A DNA stretch of 64,000 nt from Caulobacteraceae bacterium (GCA_947452365.1 CANGCO010000004.1:1-64000); one strand, 5' to 3'. Counted from the stretch's first letter, positions 25,262 to 36,103 are shown. Program-made: numbers and translations. The notes: generated from the letters alone by a model not told the origin.

Positions 25262-25337
25262 TGGTGCCGCTTAGGTGACTCGAACACCTGACCCCCGCAT
25301 TACGAATGCGATGCTCTACCAGCTGAGCTAAAGCGGC
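25262..25337 (-). tRNA. tRNA-Thr (anticodon CGU), CCA encoded
   Basis: Read on the minus strand, the acceptor stem GCCGCTT pairs with AAGCGGC, followed by discriminator A and an encoded CCA (25262-25264). The D arm has AGCTGGTA, the anticodon loop is TTCGTAA giving anticodon CGU, and the T loop is TTCGAGT. All four stems form. It reads ACG threonine codons. Confidence 0.97.
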
Positions 25338-25442
25338 TAACCTGCTCGGCTATGTAGCGGGCCCAAGCGGACTTGCCAAGCGGCAAGGCGACCGCAATGC
25401 ACCTTGCGCTGAACCCAGGCGACGTCAAACCGTCCTGAACCG

Positions 25443-26972
25443 CTATTTTGCCGGCCGGGCGCCTGATCCCAAGCGACGGCGGGCTGGCGGCCGAGTGGCC
25501 GAAATCGGCTCGGCAGGCATCCGGTCGTCATCAAGAGGACCTGGGTCATCCGGCAGGGGCGCAAAAAAGCTTCCGGCCTCGGCCGCGGCCACAAACGGCG
25601 CCGAGGCCTTAAAAACGATCGGCAAGGCTGGCAATTCACTAATGCTGCGCTCGCGCCGCTCGAATCTGGGATGGATCAGCTCGCCGGTCTCGGCATAGGT
25701 GGTGGTCAGACGCGCCCAGTCAGCGGGGGAATAAGCAAATGCGCCGCCTTCCGGATCCAGATCTGACCAGTCGGGCTCTTGCGGTGCCTCAGTGCCCCTC
25801 GTCATCCAGGCCCGCGCCTCATCGGTCTGGGCATTGGCCAGGCATACCCGCGCCATTAGGCCGCAAAGCCGCGCGGTCGGCCCGGCGCCAGCCTCGGTCA
25901 GGGCCTGACCTATCGATAAGGCAAGCGACCGATCGCCGCTCAACAGGGCCTGTTCAATCATCAGAATCTGGCTTTCCCTATGCCCGGCATTAAGATTGGC
26001 CAGATGCAGAAGCCGCACAGCCCGCGCCTTGGGCGTCTCATTGGTTTTAAGGTCGCGATAGGCCAGCCATAGGGCCGGGTGCGGCCTTTCCTTCCAGGCC
26101 GCCTCGATCAGGCTGGTGGCGCGTGCCACCTTGCCGTCAACCGCCGAAAGGCGCGCAGCCATAACCACGCCCGGGGCAAAATCAGGCTTTAGCTTGACCG
26201 ATTGCAGCGCCAAATCCAGGGCACGGCTGCGCTCACGGGCCCCATCGGCGTTTTCTAGGCCTGCCGCGGTTGCCGCCAGCAAGGCCGCGCGCCCACGTTC
26301 GGCCACCACTGGCGGCACAATCTTGCGCTCCAGACCCCCTTGCAGCAGGGCCAGGGCCTCGGTCCAGTTTCCGGACTGCAAGGCATGTTCGAGCAGGGCA
26401 CGCCAGGCCCAGCGGGCGGTCTTGGCTAGGGCATAGGCCTCCTGGGCATGACGAAGCGCCATCAATCGGTCGCCGTGCCCAAGCGCAGCCTGCATCAGGC
26501 CCTTTAAGGCGGCCAAACGCATGTCTGGAAAACCCAGCATGGCCGTATAGGCGCTAACCACCGCAGCATGATCACCGCTGGCTTCAGCCGCCTGGGCTGC
26601 CAAGATTCGCACCAAACCGGGCATGTCTTGCGCCAGTTCCACCGATTTTTGCGTCAGGCGGCGCGCTTCTGAGCCATCGCCAGCCGAGGCCGCCAGAAAT
26701 CCGCGGGTCAGGGCCTCAATGCCCTGTCGGCGCAAGGCCTCAGCCCGAGCCTTGGCCGCCCTTTGCGGCATACCGACCAACCAGATGAGGGCGCGCCAAA
26801 ACAGGGTCGAGATCAGGGCCAGGGCCAAGACCAATAAGATGGCCGCCGCCGCGGTCATATCTAGCCGCCAGCCCAACCATTCCATACTGGCATGGCCAGC
26901 AGGACCAGACAGGGCCACGCCAATCACGGCCAGGGCCGCGACCAAAAACAAGATCAGGGCCGCGCGGATCAT
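25443..26972 (-). CDS. hemY: HemY-type membrane TPR protein
   Basis: This 509-residue protein has two N-terminal hydrophobic helices (about 4-22 and 40-62) that form the HemY N-terminal domain, followed by TPR-like helical repeats through the rest of the chain. Despite the name, this family is not a protoporphyrinogen oxidase; its role near haem genes is not settled. The C-terminal tail is proline and arginine rich. It ends the hemC-hemD-mic60-hemY unit and overlaps the previous gene by ATGA (26969-26972). Confidence 0.88.
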   Translation of the reverse strand: MIRAALILFLVAALAVIGVALSGPAGHASMEWLGWRLDMTAAAAILLVLALALISTLFWRALIWLVGMPQRAAKARAEALRRQGIEALTRGFLAASAGDGSEARRLTQKSVELAQDMPGLVRILAAQAAEASGDHAAVVSAYTAMLGFPDMRLAALKGLMQAALGHGDRLMALRHAQEAYALAKTARWAWRALLEHALQSGNWTEALALLQGGLERKIVPPVVAERGRAALLAATAAGLENADGARERSRALDLALQSVKLKPDFAPGVVMAARLSAVDGKVARATSLIEAAWKERPHPALWLAYRDLKTNETPKARAVRLLHLANLNAGHRESQILMIEQALLSGDRSLALSIGQALTEAGAGPTARLCGLMARVCLANAQTDEARAWMTRGTEAPQEPDWSDLDPEGGAFAYSPADWARLTTTYAETGELIHPRFERRERSISELPALPIVFKASAPFVAAAEAGSFFAPLPDDPGPLDDDRMPAEPISATRPPARRRLGSGARPAK

Positions 26973-27859
26973 TGGCTGCGTCCTTCCAGGGCGGCTCGGC
27001 TTAGGTCGCGCAGGGCCCGCGCGCGCACGGCACCGATCCGGCGGTCGATTTCAGTGCGACGCTCCAGCCCCCGACGCCAGTCGGCCATGGCCAAGCGGGC
27101 CTGGGGGGGCAGCCCATCAAGCGCCTTAATGGCGCCCTCCAAATCACCATCATCAAGCTGAACCTCTGCCCGTGCCAGGAGGGCGTCGGGTCCATTACCG
27201 GTGGTGCGATCAATGCGTCGCACCGTGATAATCGCGCTTAAGGCATGAACAGCATTGGCAAACCATCCCGCGCCCGGCTCTGGGCTGCGCGCTGCGGCGG
27301 CGGCCTTGGCGGCTGCGGCCGGAAAGGTCTTGGTTAGGGTCGCCCGCGTTGGGGCACCGGTTTCGGCCAATCGATGCAGGACGCGAAGATTAGTATCGGC
27401 TGGCAAAAGCGGCTCTATGGCCGCGAGATCATCCGGGAACGGACCAGAAGTCTGGGTCGCCCGGTCTAGGGCCGCAGCGGCAAGGGCCGCCGCCCCAGCG
27501 GCCGCTTGTTGTTGCTGGCTGGTTTCCAGATTGCTGACCCGCTGACGCAAGGCAAATAGGGCCGAATCCGATGCGGCCAATGTATTGCCCGCCCTGGCCG
27601 AGATCGGCTCAGTGCTGGCCTCCGGCGCCTTGGTCGGATCGCCGGGCAAGCTCGCCGCAGACGAGGCCGCGCGCGGGGCAACAGTACGATCGGGCGAAAA
27701 AACAAGCGGGCCATAATGCCAAACACCAAGACCGGCAAGAATACAGGCCAAGCCAAAGGCAATCATGGCCCAAAACCCCGCACCCAAAAGCGGTTTGCGA
27801 CGGCGATCACGCAGCGGATAGGTCAGGTCGTTTGCAGCGGGCGGGGGCACTTGGGTCAT
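26969..27859 (-). CDS. Mic60/mitofilin-like inner-membrane protein
   Basis: The 296-residue product has a basic cytoplasmic start (LRDRRRKPLL), one membrane helix (about 25-47), an Ala/Thr/Pro-rich low-complexity stretch, a coiled coil with LRQRVSNLETSQQQQ, then a helical C-terminal domain ending in a mitofilin-like region. Alphaproteobacterial Mic60 sits in exactly this place, between hemD and hemY, and in related bacteria helps shape intracytoplasmic membranes and contact the outer membrane. Sequence similarity is low, so the call rests on topology and gene order. Confidence 0.75.
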   Translation of the reverse strand: MTQVPPPAANDLTYPLRDRRRKPLLGAGFWAMIAFGLACILAGLGVWHYGPLVFSPDRTVAPRAASSAASLPGDPTKAPEASTEPISARAGNTLAASDSALFALRQRVSNLETSQQQQAAAGAAALAAAALDRATQTSGPFPDDLAAIEPLLPADTNLRVLHRLAETGAPTRATLTKTFPAAAAKAAAAARSPEPGAGWFANAVHALSAIITVRRIDRTTGNGPDALLARAEVQLDDGDLEGAIKALDGLPPQARLAMADWRRGLERRTEIDRRIGAVRARALRDLSRAALEGRSQ

Positions 27860-27909
27860 GGGCCTTCACATCTATAGTCTTGGGGGCAGGCTCGCCCATC
27901 TGATTGGAC

Positions 27910-28572
27910 TTATAACAGACTAAGGATTGACTCTTCATTGGCAAACCGTGCGATCGCGATTTTGGCAAAATTAAATGCTGCAAGTGGCATGACCGCTTCA
28001 TTCGACAGCCCATAAAGGCGCAAGATCTCGGTTTGGTGCGGCAAAATCATGGCGGCTACCGCTTTTGCGGCCTGGCCAGAATGGATCATTATCGCCTCAA
28101 CCTGATCGGGCATGGCCGCGATGGGGCTCGGTATCGTCTCATAAACCACAAGACGGCGTGCTGACCGTCCGGCTAGGGCCAGCGCGCCAACAAGATCGCC
28201 CGCAGGCAAAAGCGCACTGGCATGAAGGATTGGGCCAAGGCCTGAATGGGCAAGAATCAGGGCGACGAGATCCTCAACCCGGCCGGACGCTGAATAGACC
28301 TGGTCAAATCCAGCCAGACGTGCGGCCGTGGCGGTCGCATCCCCAACAGCAAAGACCGGTAGGGCGCATAGCCTAGGGGCAAACTCGGCAATGGCCGCCA
28401 CACCCGCCTGACTGGTAAGGGCCAGGGCCCCGGCACCGGCAAAATCTTCAAGCCCAAGGCGAGCGGGCCTGGCCTCAATCACCGGGGCCACCACCGGATC
28501 ATGGCCGCTTGCCGCAAGCCTAGCCGCCGTAGCGGTGGCCTGGGGCAGTGCGCGTGTGACCCAGATCCGCAC
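27910..28572 (-). CDS. hemD: Uroporphyrinogen-III synthase
   Basis: This cytoplasmic enzyme cyclises hydroxymethylbilane to uroporphyrinogen III. The 220-residue length and the start IWVTRALPQATATAARLAA are typical of HemD, and the internal ALALTSQAGVAAI matches the conserved A-x-x-x-T-S motif. The GTG start at 28572 lies 9 nt after the hemC stop, with AGGG about 7 nt before it. The family is poorly conserved, but position after hemC makes the call secure. Confidence 0.92.
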   Translation of the reverse strand: MRIWVTRALPQATATAARLAASGHDPVVAPVIEARPARLGLEDFAGAGALALTSQAGVAAIAEFAPRLCALPVFAVGDATATAARLAGFDQVYSASGRVEDLVALILAHSGLGPILHASALLPAGDLVGALALAGRSARRLVVYETIPSPIAAMPDQVEAIMIHSGQAAKAVAAMILPHQTEILRLYGLSNEAVMPLAAFNFAKIAIARFANEESILSLL

Positions 28573-28581
28573 CGCAGCGCC

Positions 28582-29553
28582 CTAGTGATCGCTGAGTAGG
28601 AGCGCGTCACCGCCTTCGGCCTTGACCGCAAGGCCAAGCGCCTGTCCCAAGGCCCGCGCCCGGACGTGCGTCTCGGCACTCAGATTTCCAGCCCCAATCG
28701 GCATAGAGCCAAATTGGCGAAACCGCAGGCCGCCATCCGGAGTCAGGGCCTCGACCGTTAAGCTAAGGCCATGGTCGGTAATCTGGGCATGCGCACCGAC
28801 CGCTGTGCGGCAAGAGCCTTCGAGCGCCTCGAGCGCGCCACGTTCGGCCGCCACCTGAAGCGCCGTCGGGGCATGGTTGAGGGCCGCCACCCAGGCCGCG
28901 CCCACATCTTCGATCCGCGTCTCGATCGCCAGTGCACCTTGGCCCGGCGCTGGCGGCGCGGCAATCGGATCGAGCAAGGAGCGAGCAAGGTGGCCGAGGC
29001 CCAGCCGATTGAGGCCGGACAGGGCTAGAAGGATGGCATCGGCCTCGCCGCGCTCAAGCTTGGCAATACGCGTATCGACATTGCCCCGGGTCATGACGAT
29101 ATCGAGATCAGGGCGAAGAAACAGGGCCTGGGCCTGACGGCGCAGGCTTGCGGTGCCAAGCCTTGCACCCTGTGGCAGGTCCTCAATGCGGTCATAGCCC
29201 AGGGATAAAAACGCATCGCGCGGATCCTCCCGTTCAGGGATGGCGGCAATCACAAGACCAGGCGGCAAGAGGGCGGGCACATCCTTTAGCGAATGCACGG
29301 CGCAATCAATCCGGCCGTCCAACAGCGCCTCTTCGATCTCCTTGGTGAACAGGGCCTTGCCGCCGATCTCGAGCAGGCGGCGATCTTGAATTCGGTCGCC
29401 TGTGGTAATGATTTCGACCAAGGGCGCAATGGCATCGGCATCACTGAGGTCGCCGCCAAGCGCTACCACAATGCGCGCCTGCATCATGCGGCTCTGGGTT
29501 AGGGCCAGCTTGGAGGCACGGGTGCCAATTTTGACTAAGGGTTGCTTGTGCAC
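28582..29553 (-). CDS. hemC: Hydroxymethylbilane synthase (porphobilinogen deaminase)
   Basis: The enzyme polymerises four porphobilinogens for haem and other tetrapyrroles. The 323-residue protein begins [13 protein letters not shown]. It has [18 protein letters not shown] and [15 protein letters not shown], where Cys248 should carry the dipyrromethane cofactor. The start is GTG at 29553. It diverges from tsaD across a 67-base gap that must contain both promoters, and leads the hemC-hemD-mic60-hemY unit. Confidence 0.96.
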   Translation of the reverse strand: MHKQPLVKIGTRASKLALTQSRMMQARIVVALGGDLSDADAIAPLVEIITTGDRIQDRRLLEIGGKALFTKEIEEALLDGRIDCAVHSLKDVPALLPPGLVIAAIPEREDPRDAFLSLGYDRIEDLPQGARLGTASLRRQAQALFLRPDLDIVMTRGNVDTRIAKLERGEADAILLALSGLNRLGLGHLARSLLDPIAAPPAPGQGALAIETRIEDVGAAWVAALNHAPTALQVAAERGALEALEGSCRTAVGAHAQITDHGLSLTVEALTPDGGLRFRQFGSMPIGAGNLSAETHVRARALGQALGLAVKAEGGDALLLSDH

Positions 29554-29620
29554 GGGGGTAAGGTTACCTCGATGGGGCTATAAACAGCCTGCTACAGGAG
29601 AGGCGGCCGCGCCGCAACTT

Positions 29621-30733
29621 ATGAGCCTGACCACACACAGTTCGCAAGACCGCGTTTTTACGATTTTAGGCATTGAAACCAGCTGTGACGAGACGGCGGC
29701 GGCGGTTATTCGCCTGTGTGGCGACAAGACCGAGGTCCTGTCCTCGATCATAGACAGCCAGATTGCCCGCCATGCCCCGTTTGGCGGTGTGGTGCCGGAA
29801 ATCGCGGCCCGCGCGCATGTGGACTCGATCGACGGGGTGATTGCAGCGGCCATGACGGCGGCGGGACTTAGGTATTCCGAGCTTGATGGCATAGCCGCAA
29901 CCGCAGGGCCCGGCCTGGTCGGCGGGGTTATGGTTGGCCTGTCAGCAGGTAAGGCCATGTCGCTTGGCCTGAATCTGCCCTTAATGGCGGTTAACCATCT
30001 AGAGGGGCATGCGGTATCGGCGCGGCTGGAGGCCGACGTGCCCTATCCCTTCTTGCTGCTGCTAACCTCTGGTGGCCATTGCCAGTTGCTCGAGGTCAGG
30101 GGTATTGGCCAATGCTTGCGGCTTGGCACCACCATAGATGACGCGGCCGGCGAGGCGTTTGACAAGATCGCCAAGACCCTTGGCCTGGCCTATCCTGGCG
30201 GGCCGGCCCTAGAGCAACTGGCGGTGGGCGGTGATCCAGACCGCTATCCCCTGCCCCGCGCGCTTTTGGGCCGCGACGGCTGTGATTTTTCATTTTCCGG
30301 CCTAAAAACGGCGGCGGCCCGGATCGCCATCACCTTGAGCGAGGATCCGCAAAGGCGTGATTTGGCCGCAGGGGTTCAGGCCGCGATTGCCCGCCAATTG
30401 GCCGAGCGGACCGAGCGGGCCATGCTGCAATATGGCCAGGGCCTGACCTCAGGTGATAAGCGCTTTGTCGTGGCGGGCGGCGTTGCAGCCAATCGTGTCG
30501 TGCGCGCGGCCCTGCAGGCAGCCTGTGCCAAGCACGGCTTTAGCTTTGCAGCCCCCGCCTTACGCTATTGTACAGACAATGCCGCCATGATCGCCTTGGC
30601 CGGGGCGGAGCGGCTAAGGCTTGGCCTCATCGATGGCCTCGATGTCGCGGCAAGGCCTCGTTGGCCGCTCGATGCGGCCGCCGCGCTTGATCAGCCCATC
30701 CATAAGCTCAGTCGTAAGGGCGCAAAGGCATGA
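29621..30733 (+). CDS. tsaD: tRNA N6-adenosine threonylcarbamoyltransferase
   Basis: TsaD makes the t6A modification at position 37 of ANN-decoding tRNAs, with TsaB, TsaC and TsaE (not seen here). From ATG 29621 it is 370 residues. It starts [17 protein letters not shown] and has [11 protein letters not shown], a metal-site [12 protein letters not shown], and later [12 protein letters not shown] with the late CTDNAAMIA. The frame is open further upstream, but that part lies within divergent hemC. The stop overlaps gpsA (ATGA). Confidence 0.96.
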   Translation: MSLTTHSSQDRVFTILGIETSCDETAAAVIRLCGDKTEVLSSIIDSQIARHAPFGGVVPEIAARAHVDSIDGVIAAAMTAAGLRYSELDGIAATAGPGLVGGVMVGLSAGKAMSLGLNLPLMAVNHLEGHAVSARLEADVPYPFLLLLTSGGHCQLLEVRGIGQCLRLGTTIDDAAGEAFDKIAKTLGLAYPGGPALEQLAVGGDPDRYPLPRALLGRDGCDFSFSGLKTAAARIAITLSEDPQRRDLAAGVQAAIARQLAERTERAMLQYGQGLTSGDKRFVVAGGVAANRVVRAALQAACAKHGFSFAAPALRYCTDNAAMIALAGAERLRLGLIDGLDVAARPRWPLDAAAALDQPIHKLSRKGAKA

Positions 30734-31749
30734 CAAGCGCTAGGGCCCAGACGTTTGACACCTTGGGCGTGATTGGCGGCGGCGCCTGGGGTACGGCCCT
30801 GGCCCAGACCTGCGCTAGACCTGAGCGCAAGGTCCTGCTCTGGGCGCGCGAGGCCGAGGTGGTCCAGTCCATCAATGTCAATCATCAAAACCAGATGTTC
30901 TTGCCCGGTATTGATCTGTCGCCCAGCATAGAGGCCAGCAGCGATCTGGCTGCACTCAGCGCCTGTGACCTGGTCTTGGCCGTGCCGCCCGCCCAGCACT
31001 TGCGTGCCACATTGACGCAATTTGCCGCCATAGCCCGGCCAGGCTGCGTGTTTGTGCTTTGCGCCAAGGGTATTGAGCAGGGCTCGCTCAAGCTGATGAC
31101 CGAGGTGGCGGCAGAGGTTGCGCCTAGCCATCCGCTGGCCGTCTTGTCTGGCCCCAGTTTCGCAGCCGAAGTGGCTAGGGGCCTGCCGACGGCCATAACC
31201 CTGGCCTGCGCCGATCTAGACCTTGGCCGCGCCCTCGCCGATCACCTGGCTAATCCCAGTTTTCGGCCCTACCTTTCCCATGACCTGATTGGTGCAGAAG
31301 CTGGTGGGGCGGTGAAAAATGTCTTGGCCATAGCCTGCGGCGTGGTCGAGGGCCGCGCCCTTGGCCGCAGCGCCCATGCCGCGGTCTTAACCCGCGGCTT
31401 TGCCGAAATGACCCGGCTGGCCGTAGCCCTGGGGGCTGAGGCCGAAACCCTGGCCGGGCTTTGCGGCCTTGGCGATCTGGTCTTGACCTGTTCTAGCCCG
31501 CAATCGCGTAATATGAGCGTGGGGCTAGCGCTTGGGCGCGGGCAAAGCCTCAATGAGGCCTTGAGCGGCAAGCTCAGCGTCGCAGAAGGCGTGGCCTCGG
31601 CCCCGGCGGTGCGGGCCCTAGCGGCCAAGCTTGGGGTCGAGACCCCGATATGCGAAGCGGTCGCTGGCGTATTGGCCGGGGAAACCGATCTAGACACCGC
31701 CATAGCGGCCCTGTTATCGCGGCCCCTACGCACAGAAACCGATTTTTAA
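30730..31749 (+). CDS. gpsA: Glycerol-3-phosphate dehydrogenase [NAD(P)+]
   Basis: This cytoplasmic enzyme reduces dihydroxyacetone phosphate to glycerol-3-phosphate for phospholipid synthesis. It has 339 residues, the nucleotide-binding [14 protein letters not shown], the active-site [14 protein letters not shown] with the catalytic Lys, and [16 protein letters not shown] with [12 protein letters not shown]. It overlaps tsaD by four bases and is followed closely by the YciI gene. Confidence 0.96.
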   Translation: MTSARAQTFDTLGVIGGGAWGTALAQTCARPERKVLLWAREAEVVQSINVNHQNQMFLPGIDLSPSIEASSDLAALSACDLVLAVPPAQHLRATLTQFAAIARPGCVFVLCAKGIEQGSLKLMTEVAAEVAPSHPLAVLSGPSFAAEVARGLPTAITLACADLDLGRALADHLANPSFRPYLSHDLIGAEAGGAVKNVLAIACGVVEGRALGRSAHAAVLTRGFAEMTRLAVALGAEAETLAGLCGLGDLVLTCSSPQSRNMSVGLALGRGQSLNEALSGKLSVAEGVASAPAVRALAAKLGVETPICEAVAGVLAGETDLDTAIAALLSRPLRTETDF

Positions 31750-31767
31750 AGCCCAAAGGATCCCCAA

Positions 31768-32055
31768 ATGGCCCTCTATGTCCTGATCTGCCACGATCGC
31801 CCAGACTCGCTCGACCTGCGCATGGCGACGCGCGAGGCGCATCTGGCCTATGTGCGCGACCACAGCTTGCCGCTCAAGGTCGCTGGACCAATCCTGGATG
31901 CGGATGGCCAAATGGCCGGGTCGATTCTGGTGTTTGAAACCGATGACCAGGCCAAGGTCGCCGCCTTTGCCGATCAGGACCCCTATGCCCTGGCGGGTCT
32001 GTTTGAGCGCCGCGAAATCCTGCCCTGGAAGATCAGCCTTGGGGGGCTGGCCTGA
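31768..32055 (+). CDS. YciI family protein
   Basis: The 95-residue protein contains RPDSLDLRMATREAHLAYVRDH, with the conserved His and Asp of the YciI fold, and ends in a ferredoxin-like strand pattern. Members are small dimeric proteins, some with dehydrochlorinase-like activity; the reaction here is unknown. It lies 18 nt after gpsA and its stop overlaps the apparent start of the Rieske gene. Confidence 0.9.
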   Translation: MALYVLICHDRPDSLDLRMATREAHLAYVRDHSLPLKVAGPILDADGQMAGSILVFETDDQAKVAAFADQDPYALAGLFERREILPWKISLGGLA

Positions 32056-32402
32056 ATCCGGCCCAGCCAAAACCGGGCACCGTACTTTGCGCCTTAAGCG
32101 ATCTGGCCGATCCTGGCGCCAAAGGGTTTGTGTTTCGCCAAGATGAGGCCCTGTTTTTAGGCTTTGTCGTGCGGTACGGCGATCGCGTGCTGGGCTATAT
32201 CGACCATTGTCCGCATGCCGGCTGGCCATTAGCGGGCCAACCCGACCGCTATCTGACCAAGACGGGCGATAAGATTATCTGCAGCGCGCATGGCGCCTTG
32301 TTTGAGCCTTCAACCGGGGTCTGCACGTCTGGGCCCTGCGCAGGTCAGGCCCTGGGTGCCTGGCCGGTCAGGCTGGATGGCCCAAACGTGATCGCGGCCT
32401 AG
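32052..32402 (+). CDS. Small Rieske [2Fe-2S] ferredoxin-like protein, apparent CTG start
   Basis: The protein has the Rieske cluster ligands: CPH in IDHCPHAGWPL and CSAH in KIICSAHGALFEPS. It is a soluble cytoplasmic-type Rieske ferredoxin with no membrane helix; its partner is unknown. The first ATG/GTG/TTG in frame is a GTG at 32130, but a typical Rieske N-terminus (VLCALSDLADPGAKGFVF) is encoded before it, with no standard start between the upstream stop at 32004 and 32130. The CTG at 32052 overlaps the YciI stop as CTGA and has a G run 5-6 nt before it, so I place the start there (116 residues). The 3-prime end shares CTAG with the convergent gene. Confidence 0.82.
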   Translation: MNPAQPKPGTVLCALSDLADPGAKGFVFRQDEALFLGFVVRYGDRVLGYIDHCPHAGWPLAGQPDRYLTKTGDKIICSAHGALFEPSTGVCTSGPCAGQALGAWPVRLDGPNVIAA

Positions 32403-33148
32403 ACGAGGAAGGGTTCGCCGCCAAAACTGGCGACCTCCTCGATCAGGCTCAATGCGGCCTGATTGACCAGTTCACCGCCTTTTTGCGGGCTGGCCAGGGC
32501 CGGGTCAGAGCCCATACGGCCGTCGGGATAGCGGGCGCGGAAATCCAACGCTTCGCGGATCGGGCCGGTTGGGGCGATCTTGGGGCTATAATCAGCGGTC
32601 TTGATCGCATTGGGATAGGCCCATTGGGTCACGGAAATCTCCGACGGGGTGGCATGGCTGCCATGACCGACCGGAAACTGGGCCTCGGCCAACCGCATCA
32701 CGCCCTTTAGGTCCCACCAATTGCGCAATTTCAGCGAAAAGCCGCGCGGTTGGCGCAAGAACGAGGCCTCGGCATAGAGCTCTGAAAACGCCGCCTCAAT
32801 CGTGGCGACATTGCCGCCATGGCCATTCAAGAAATAGATCTTGTCAAACCCATGCGCGGCCAAGGACCGGGTCCAGTCGCCAATCGCGGCGATAAAGGTT
32901 GAGGGCCTAAGACTGATTGTGCCAGGAAAGCCAAGATGGTGCTGGGCCATGCCAATATTAAAGGTCGGGCCAACCAAGATATCAGCGGTTTTTTGCGCCT
33001 CGGTCGCAATGATTTCCGGGCACATCCAATCTGTTCCCAAAAGACCGGTGGGACCGTGTTGCTCATTAGAGCCAATTGGAATGATCACGGTCTTTGAGCG
33101 AGTCAAAAAAGCCTCGATCTCGGGCCAGGTCGATTGATGCAGCAACAT
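32399..33148 (-). CDS. Creatininase family protein
   Basis: This 249-residue protein has [36 protein letters not shown] and [16 protein letters not shown], the metal-binding and active-site segments of the creatininase/creatinine amidohydrolase superfamily. Many members hydrolyse other cyclic amides, so creatinine itself is not implied. Its stop codon lies on the same CTAG as the Rieske gene. It is a single gene divergent from acs. Confidence 0.9.
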   Translation of the reverse strand: MLLHQSTWPEIEAFLTRSKTVIIPIGSNEQHGPTGLLGTDWMCPEIIATEAQKTADILVGPTFNIGMAQHHLGFPGTISLRPSTFIAAIGDWTRSLAAHGFDKIYFLNGHGGNVATIEAAFSELYAEASFLRQPRGFSLKLRNWWDLKGVMRLAEAQFPVGHGSHATPSEISVTQWAYPNAIKTADYSPKIAPTGPIREALDFRARYPDGRMGSDPALASPQKGGELVNQAALSLIEEVASFGGEPFLV

Positions 33149-33290
33149 ATGGCGGTCTCCCTATGGCCTTGGTTTAGACCCGCAAGCGCCCGGCGTCACG
33201 CCCCCGTCTCAACAGAATGTTTGCGCCACCTTGCCACAGGCCGCTTGGTCGGCATACTTCGCTCAAAACGTGAATTGCGGAGAAACCCCT

Positions 33291-35234
33291 GTGTCGCATC
33301 CTGATCAAGTCTTTGCCGTTCCCGCCGCCTGGGCTCAGCGCGCCCATATGGACACAGCGGGCTATGAGGCCGCCCTTAAAGCCGAGTCGGTGGATACAGA
33401 CGCTTTTTGGCGCGGCATTGCCGGGCGGCTGGACTGGATCAAGCCGTTTAGCGTGGTCAAGGATGTGTCCTTTAAGCGCGAGGATTTTCGCATCCGCTGG
33501 TTTGCCGATGGCGTGCTCAATGCCAGCGTCAATTGCCTAGACCGGCATCTGGCGGCCCGCGGTGATGATGTCGCGATTATCTGGGAAGGCGATGATCCGA
33601 GCCAAAGCGCCAAGATCACCTATCGCCAGGCCTATGAAGAAACCTGCCGCATGGCCAATGTGCTGAAAGGCCGGGGCGTCAAAAAGGGCGACCGGGTCAC
33701 CATCTATATGCCCATGATCCCAGAGGCAGCCTATGCCATGTTGGCCTGCGCGCGGATTGGCGCGGTGCATTCAGTGGTATTTGGCGGCTTTTCACCCGAT
33801 TCCATTGCTGGGCGCATGCAGGACTGCGACAGCCATGTGATCATTACTGCCGATGAGGGCCTACGCGGCGGGCGCAAGATTGCGCTAAAGGCCAATGTCG
33901 ATGAGGCCTTAAAATCCTGCCCCGATGTCACCACCGTCTTGGTGATTACCCGCACCGGGGCCGCGGTGCCCATGCAGGCTGGCCGCGATGTGTCCTATTC
34001 GGAGGCGCGCCACACCGTAGAGGCCGAATGTGCGCCCGAGCCCATGGGGGCGGAGGATCCGCTCTTCATCCTCTATACCTCTGGCTCAACCGGTAAGCCC
34101 AAGGGCGTCTTGCACACCACCGGCGGTTATCTGACCTGGGCCAGCTATACGCATGAGCTGATTTTTGATTATCGCCCGGGCGAGGTGTTTTGGTGCACGG
34201 CCGATGTCGGCTGGGTCACGGGCCACAGCTATATTGTCTATGGCCCGCTGGCCAATGGCGCCACCACCCTGATCTTTGAAGGCGTGCCCAATTATCCCGA
34301 TGCCTCGCGGTTCTGGCAGGTGATCGATAAGCATCAGGTCGAGATCTTTTATACCGCCCCCACCGCCATTCGCGCCCTGATGCGCGAGGGCGATGAGCCC
34401 GTGACCAAGACCTCGCGCAAATCCTTGCGCCTGCTGGGCTCGGTCGGCGAGCCGATCAATCCTGAGGCCTGGCTCTGGTACCACCGCGTGGTCGGCGAAG
34501 GGCGCTGCCCGATCGTCGATACCTGGTGGCAGACTGAAACCGGCGCGGCCCTGATTTCACCGCTGCCCGGCGCAACCCCGCTCAAGCCTGGCTCGGCGAC
34601 CAAGCCCCTGCCCGGCGTCAAGCCACAGCTGGTCGATGCCGAAGGCCAAGTGCTGGAAGGCGCGGTGGAGGGCAATCTTTGCCTGACCGATAGCTGGCCT
34701 GGCCAGATGCGCAGCGTTTACGGCGATCATGAGCGCTTTATCACCACCTATTTCACCACCTATCCCGGCAAGTATTTTACCGGCGATGGCTGTCGGCGCG
34801 ATCAAGACGGCTATTATTGGATTACCGGCCGGGTTGATGACGTGATCAATGTATCGGGCCACCGCCTCGGCACGGCCGAGATCGAAAGCGCCCTGGTCGG
34901 TCATAGTGGCGTGACCGAGGCGGCCGTGGTCGGCTATCCGCACGATATCAAGGGTCAGGGCATTTATGCCTATGTCACGCTGGCCCATGATCTGGAGCCG
35001 AGCGAGGCCCTGCGCAAGGAGCTGATCTTGTGGGTACGCCAAGAAATCGGGCCCTTTGCCGCGCCTGATGTCATCCAGTGGGCGCCGGGCCTGCCCAAGA
35101 CCCGGTCGGGCAAGATTATGCGCCGGATCCTGCGCAAGATTGCCGAAAATGAGCTGGGTGCCCTTGGCGATACCTCAACCCTGGCCGATCCCGCCGTGGT
35201 CGATGATCTGGTTAAGAACCGGGCGGTGAAATAG
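33291..35234 (+). CDS. acs: Acetyl-CoA synthetase (AMP-forming)
   Basis: The enzyme activates acetate to acetyl-CoA through an acetyl-AMP intermediate. From GTG 33291 it is 647 residues, the normal family size. GGAGA at 33279-33283 is 7 nt before it, whereas the longer frame adds a non-conserved leader. It has [52 protein letters not shown] and [15 protein letters not shown]. The Lys in the last motif is the known site of reversible acetylation in the family. Confidence 0.97.
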   Translation: MSHPDQVFAVPAAWAQRAHMDTAGYEAALKAESVDTDAFWRGIAGRLDWIKPFSVVKDVSFKREDFRIRWFADGVLNASVNCLDRHLAARGDDVAIIWEGDDPSQSAKITYRQAYEETCRMANVLKGRGVKKGDRVTIYMPMIPEAAYAMLACARIGAVHSVVFGGFSPDSIAGRMQDCDSHVIITADEGLRGGRKIALKANVDEALKSCPDVTTVLVITRTGAAVPMQAGRDVSYSEARHTVEAECAPEPMGAEDPLFILYTSGSTGKPKGVLHTTGGYLTWASYTHELIFDYRPGEVFWCTADVGWVTGHSYIVYGPLANGATTLIFEGVPNYPDASRFWQVIDKHQVEIFYTAPTAIRALMREGDEPVTKTSRKSLRLLGSVGEPINPEAWLWYHRVVGEGRCPIVDTWWQTETGAALISPLPGATPLKPGSATKPLPGVKPQLVDAEGQVLEGAVEGNLCLTDSWPGQMRSVYGDHERFITTYFTTYPGKYFTGDGCRRDQDGYYWITGRVDDVINVSGHRLGTAEIESALVGHSGVTEAAVVGYPHDIKGQGIYAYVTLAHDLEPSEALRKELILWVRQEIGPFAAPDVIQWAPGLPKTRSGKIMRRILRKIAENELGALGDTSTLADPAVVDDLVKNRAVK

Positions 35235-35251
35235 GGCTAGCGGGCCAGACT

Positions 35252-36091
35252 CTAGCGCGCCAGGCAGGCGACCCGAACCACGCGCATATCGCGCCGCAAG
35301 GTGTCGCCTACCCGGCCATAATTATCGACCGTTATCGGCTCGCCGACGGCAAAGGCGGCTGAGGCTGCTGGCACCTCAGCCGGTTTGGCCACGGCCAGGG
35401 CTGCGGTCAGGCTTTGCAGTGTTGAGGTATAGATCCGGCCCCGGCGCGGCGCGACCTCAAGCGTCACGCCAATCACCCGGCCGCTCAAATCCAGGGCCGG
35501 CGCGCCGCTCAGGCTTGACAGCGGGCCCTTTAGGCCCTCGGTGCGGCCGACCTCGGCAAAGTTTAAGACCGGTCTTGGCGCTTCGCCGCGCTTATTGCCG
35601 CCAAGCCTATTGGGGCCAAGATAGCGGCTCGCAGCCTCGCCCGCCGTGCCGCCCGAATAGCCCAGATGATAGGCCAGTTCACCCTGATGGGCGGGCGGGG
35701 CTTCAGCCAAGGGCAGGGCCGGGGCCCCGCCCTTGGTGATCAGAACGGCAATATCGTGTTGGGGTACGGGCCGGACACTGGCCACCACGCCGCGGCTTTC
35801 CGAGACCATCACAATCACCCGGGCGCAATGGTCGACGCCATGCAGGGCGGTTAGCCAAATGCCATTATCGGCGATGGAAAAGGCCGTGCTCATGCGCGAG
35901 GGCGACAGGTCTGGTGGCAATTGGATATGGCCAACCACGTTGGTGTCCAGCGACAGGGCTGCGGCCTCATCAGCACTGACCGGCGGCGGCGGCGGGGCAT
36001 CGACATTTTCTTGGCGGCCAATCGCGGCAATAATCAGGGCCAGCACCACAGCCAGATAGATCAACCAGTCGGGAAGTTTGGGGAAATGCAT
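35252..36091 (-). CDS. Membrane-anchored trypsin-like serine protease
   Basis: The 279-residue protein has an N-terminal membrane anchor (about 10-25) and a short proline-rich linker. A chymotrypsin-fold domain follows with the triad His84 (WLTALHGVDHC), Asp113 (QHDIAVLI) and Ser195 (SLSGAPALD). It has no PDZ domain, so it is not a classical HtrA. It should face the periplasm. It is 12 nt after a DUF350 gene and may be co-transcribed with it. Substrate is unknown; some such proteins are inactive scaffolds, but the triad here is intact. Confidence 0.82.
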   Translation of the reverse strand: MHFPKLPDWLIYLAVVLALIIAAIGRQENVDAPPPPPVSADEAAALSLDTNVVGHIQLPPDLSPSRMSTAFSIADNGIWLTALHGVDHCARVIVMVSESRGVVASVRPVPQHDIAVLITKGGAPALPLAEAPPAHQGELAYHLGYSGGTAGEAASRYLGPNRLGGNKRGEAPRPVLNFAEVGRTEGLKGPLSSLSGAPALDLSGRVIGVTLEVAPRRGRIYTSTLQSLTAALAVAKPAEVPAASAAFAVGEPITVDNYGRVGDTLRRDMRVVRVACLAR

Positions 36092-36103
36092 CAGGGTGAC
36101 GGA

